DNA of 7,326 bases from contig JAEOUN010000009.1 of the NCBI GenBank assembly GCA_016839245.1, positions 1 through 7,326 on the forward strand, in the 5' to 3' direction. The notes under the pieces were generated by a model. That model worked only from the letters and a program-made list of their open reading frames with translations, made no database searches and was not told the origin of the DNA. Positions 5,818 through 7,326 of the stretch are shown here, piece after piece; the stretch's first letter is position 1, and every line of letters begins with the position of its first letter. This DNA comes from Candidatus Thorarchaeota archaeon (lineage in GTDB: Archaea; Asgardarchaeota; Thorarchaeia; Thorarchaeales; Thorarchaeaceae). The translations under genes were made by a program, and so were the position numbers.

Positions 5818-5997
5818 CTATCTCTTTGGTCTCTGCCAATAACAGAGACCAAATACTGCAATTATTATGAGGATTCCGAGGATCATGGAAGTGACTGCTC
5901 CTCCGGGCAGGCTCTCCATTATAGCTGGATCGCTGATATAGAAGGCAATCGTGAAAAGTATCAAGGAAAGAACACAATACACCATAGTGTTTCTCAC
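5818..5997 (-). CDS. Small two-helix membrane protein (possibly the main part of a split gene)
   Basis: An unlisted short gene found by reading the minus strand between two real genes. From a GTG at 5997 it encodes 59 residues. R-N-T-M leads into a first membrane helix (about 5-22, rich in V, L, I and F and ending Y-I-S-D-P), then a short loop with E-S-L-P-G-G, a second helix (about 34-54, M-I-L-G-I-L-I-I-I-A-V-F-G-L), and a positively charged end W-Q-R-P-K-R that would sit in the cytoplasm. An ATG at 5985 is an alternative start. The two hydrophobic stretches exist in this frame only, which is strong evidence that it is real. The shape is loosely like DUF485-type small membrane proteins, but I cannot confirm that. 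The GTG overlaps the TGA of a hydrophilic 26-codon frame that has its own good ribosome site. The true product may therefore be a fusion of both, interrupted here by a frameshift, or a coupled pair. Confidence 0.6.
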   Translation of the reverse strand: MRNTMVYCVLSLILFTIAFYISDPAIMESLPGGAVTSMILGILIIIAVFGLCYWQRPKR

Positions 5998-6074
5998 TTC
6001 TTTCCTGTCGTTCCTGAATCATATTCAGCTTCTGTATTTTGGCTATCGCCTTCCATAGATTTTGATCTTATCAT
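5994..6074 (-). CDS. 26-codon hydrophilic leader frame upstream of the two-helix protein (likely its N-terminus)
   Basis: Starts at ATG 6074 with GTGATC (6080-6085, minus sense) five bases before it, a near-perfect archaeal Shine-Dalgarno. It encodes a polar, acidic stretch (S-M-E-G-D-S-Q-N-T-E-A-E-Y-D-S) and stops at a TGA (5994-5996) that overlaps the GTG at 5997 as GTGA. Joined through a minus-one shift near the A-rich G-G-A-A-A-G-A-A-G it would give an ordinary small membrane protein of about 85 residues with a soluble N-terminal tail. Either the gene carries a frameshift (true or an assembly error), or this is a short leader peptide coupled by a 4-base overlap to the membrane protein. 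Confidence 0.45.
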   Translation of the reverse strand: MIRSKSMEGDSQNTEAEYDSGTTGKK

Positions 6075-6212
6075 AAAATGATCACTCTAATCTTTGTCTT
6101 AAGGTGTATTCATATGTCTTCTCTTTAACGTAGGAAGTCGAATTGGATACAACTCCAATCAATCTTCAGCTAGATTTTTGAGGGATTAATGCTACTATAG
6201 TATGTTTCCTTC

Positions 6213-6219
6213 AGGAGGT
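6213..6219 (+). promoter_or_regulatory. Strong Shine-Dalgarno site that fixes a GTG start for the RAM protein
   Basis: AGGAGGT ends six bases before the GTG at 6226. An ATG at 6202 is in the same frame, but it lies upstream of this site and would place the Shine-Dalgarno inside the coding region, so the GTG is the better start. Confidence 0.75.
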
Positions 6220-6225
6220 CATCAC

Positions 6226-6450
6226 GTGGTTGTAGTAATCGTTCTAGTGAGAGTGAAAGCTGGACAGGCTGAGTCAACTCTAGAACATATACAAAAAATC
6301 AATGATGTGCAAAATGTGTACATGGTAACTGGACCATATGACATCATTGCTATTGCTGACATTCCAGTTAAAGCAGGTTTCAGAAAACTTGTAGAGAATA
6401 TCCATGAATTTCCTGGTGTAGAACGAACTGAAACCTGTATGTCGATCTGA
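6226..6450 (+). CDS. Stand-alone Lrp/AsnC ligand-binding (RAM) domain protein
   Basis: A 74-residue protein consisting of only the effector-binding domain of Lrp/AsnC regulators, without the helix-turn-helix half. It has the beta-alpha-beta-beta-alpha-beta pattern. The first strand is V-V-V-I-V-L-V-R-V (2-10). The helix A-E-S-T-L-E-H-I-Q-K-I follows, then V-Q-N-V-Y-M-V-T-G-P-Y-D-I-I-A-I-A-D (28-45), whose T-G-x-Y-D is the family's ligand-pocket turn. A second helix and G-V-E-R-T-E-T (64-70) complete it. Such proteins are common in archaea and some bacteria. They assemble as dimers and octamers, bind amino acids or related small molecules, and may tune full-length Lrp regulators by mixed assembly. 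The 8 N-terminal residues available if the ATG at 6202 were used are rejected because of the Shine-Dalgarno at 6213-6219. It sits 90 bases before the methyltransferase gene, with no sign of a shared operon. Confidence 0.9.
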   Translation: MVVVIVLVRVKAGQAESTLEHIQKINDVQNVYMVTGPYDIIAIADIPVKAGFRKLVENIHEFPGVERTETCMSI

Positions 6451-6505
6451 AATGTTGAATCACTCTAAATTATCAGATTAATAGAATGAGAAGTTATTCA
6501 GGAAT

Positions 6506-6515
6506 CATTAAAATA
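6506..6515 (+). promoter_or_regulatory. TATA-like box for the methyltransferase gene
   Basis: CATTAAAATA is centred about 30 bases before the ATG at 6541, with purines just upstream and no Shine-Dalgarno between. This fits a leaderless or very short leader archaeal transcript, and suggests that the methyltransferase is transcribed separately from the RAM gene. Confidence 0.45.
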
Positions 6516-6540
6516 AGTGAATTGATTAACAGATGTAAAA

Positions 6541-7326
6541 ATGACGAGAGAAATTGATGAGTGCGATGAATTTTCAGATGAATCCAGTTTCGCCATTTCC
6601 TTTACTGCTCGACTCAATGCGTACTATAGAGCAATCGAAAGTAAGCTAAAGACACCACTCATTATAGATCCTTTCGCTGAACAGCTAGCTGGAGACCTGA
6701 CAGACTATTTTAAGATACACCCCCGATTCACAGGGATGGGTGGAAGTCAAATAGCTAGATCCTACTACATCGAAAATGAGTTATTGGTACCGTGGTGTGG
6801 TTCACACAAAACCTCTCAAATTGTGCTTCTGGGTGCAGGACTTGATACTCGGGCGTATCGTATCAAACCACTTGCTCAACATTCCCATTCTATCTTCGAG
6901 ATAGATTTGCCAAGCGTTATCAAGTATAAGGAACGAATTCTTCAAGATGAAAGGCCATTATGTAATCTCATTCGACTCTCCTCAGATCTCTCGCAACCGC
7001 ACTGGATTTCTGATATTCGTAAGAGTGGTTTTTCCAAATCTATTCCTACCTTTTGGATTCTTGAAGGATTAGTCTACTACCTTGAGAAGAACCATGTTTA
7101 TGATCTGTTGAAGACTCTATCCGAGATGAGTATGGAGGGCAGTCAGCTATTCGTAGATGTCTGTGTCCCAGCTCTTGCAGATTTGAAATGGGGACCATTT
7201 ACAGACTTCTTTAAATGGGGTATTCCCAGAGATGAAGTTCCTTCCTTCTTTGCATCTTCTGGATGGAGGGTGTCATTCTCCTTTCTGGATACTCATGCTC
7301 ATGGAAAAGATGTGGGCCAGAGGGGA
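6541..7326 (+). CDS. SAM-dependent methyltransferase, LCMT/PPM-like family (3' end outside window)
   Basis: The first 262 codons of a class I methyltransferase, open to the right edge. It follows the leucine carboxyl methyltransferase-like family: F-T-A-R-L-N-A-Y-Y-R (21-30); D-P-F-A-E-Q-L-A (43-50); R-S-Y-Y-I-E-N-E-L-L (73-82); the SAM-binding glycine loop I-V-L-L-G-A-G-L-D-T-R-A-Y-R (94-107); the acidic ribose-binding F-E-I-D-L-P-S-V-I (119-127); and F-W-I-L-E-G-L-V-Y-Y-L (171-181). Eukaryotic LCMT1 methylates the C-terminal Leu of protein phosphatase 2A. Prokaryotic members methylate mostly unknown, often small or polyketide-type substrates by O-methylation, so no target is assigned. Family members are usually about 270-310 residues, so perhaps 20-50 are missing. 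The ATG at 6541 is supported by the TATA spacing. No frameshift is seen in the part present. Confidence 0.9.
   Translation, partial: MTREIDECDEFSDESSFAISFTARLNAYYRAIESKLKTPLIIDPFAEQLAGDLTDYFKIHPRFTGMGGSQIARSYYIENELLVPWCGSHKTSQIVLLGAGLDTRAYRIKPLAQHSHSIFEIDLPSVIKYKERILQDERPLCNLIRLSSDLSQPHWISDIRKSGFSKSIPTFWILEGLVYYLEKNHVYDLLKTLSEMSMEGSQLFVDVCVPALADLKWGPFTDFFKWGIPRDEVPSFFASSGWRVSFSFLDTHAHGKDVGQRG

Noticed and set aside
5810..6022. Minus-strand 70-codon frame overlapping the two-helix membrane protein
   Set aside because: It occupies the same DNA in another frame, is rich in His, Arg and Ser with no domain-like pattern, and the alternative frame gives two clean membrane helices.
5641..6081. Plus-strand 146-codon open frame
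   Set aside because: It lies antisense to the 5' half of the deoxyribosyltransferase-like gene and to the small membrane protein, has no family-like motifs, and reads as low-complexity Ser/Tyr/His-rich noise.
6202..6225. ATG at 6202 as the start of the RAM protein
   Set aside because: It would put a strong AGGAGGT inside the gene and add residues outside the fold. The GTG at 6226 is ideally spaced from that site.

Overview
The window most likely comes from an archaeal chromosome, possibly a mesophilic, moderately AT-rich lineage such as an Asgard/Thorarchaeia-type or similar uncultured archaeon. The archaeal call is an inference. It rests on a stand-alone Lrp/AsnC ligand-binding (RAM) protein, a ribbon-helix-helix protein, Shine-Dalgarno sites of the GGAGGT and GTGATC kind, several genes with a TATA-like box about 25-30 nt before the start codon and no ribosome binding site (leaderless style), and many GTG/TTG starts. 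The lineage within archaea is a weak guess.

Layout, left to right: the tail of a ribbon-helix-helix (CopG-like) regulator (+, cut by the window edge); a small helical protein of unknown function (+); a convergent, left-pointing pair of an AAC(3)-family N-acetyltransferase and a peptide methionine-R-sulfoxide reductase (MsrB); a 269-bp divergent control region with two inverted repeats; a short bacterioferritin-like diiron protein (+); a CorA-family Mg2+/divalent cation channel (+); a GNAT acetyltransferase (+); a PaaI-type hotdog thioesterase (+); a second small helical protein, clearly a paralog of the first (+); a convergent nucleoside 2-deoxyribosyltransferase-family protein (-); a small two-helix membrane protein whose reading frame looks split (-); a stand-alone RAM-domain protein (+); and the first 262 codons of a class I SAM-dependent methyltransferase of the LCMT/PPM-like family (+), cut by the right edge.

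This looks like an ordinary chromosomal housekeeping/accessory region made of short transcription units rather than one large operon. The most coherent functional pair is MsrB and the bacterioferritin-like protein. They are transcribed divergently from one control region and both fit defence against iron and oxidative stress. I see no mobile element, CRISPR array, rRNA or tRNA, and no convincing multi-gene novel system. The best leads are the duplicated small-protein family (both copies end tail-to-tail with a leftward enzyme gene), the split-frame small membrane protein, and the palindromes in front of the ferritin-like gene.
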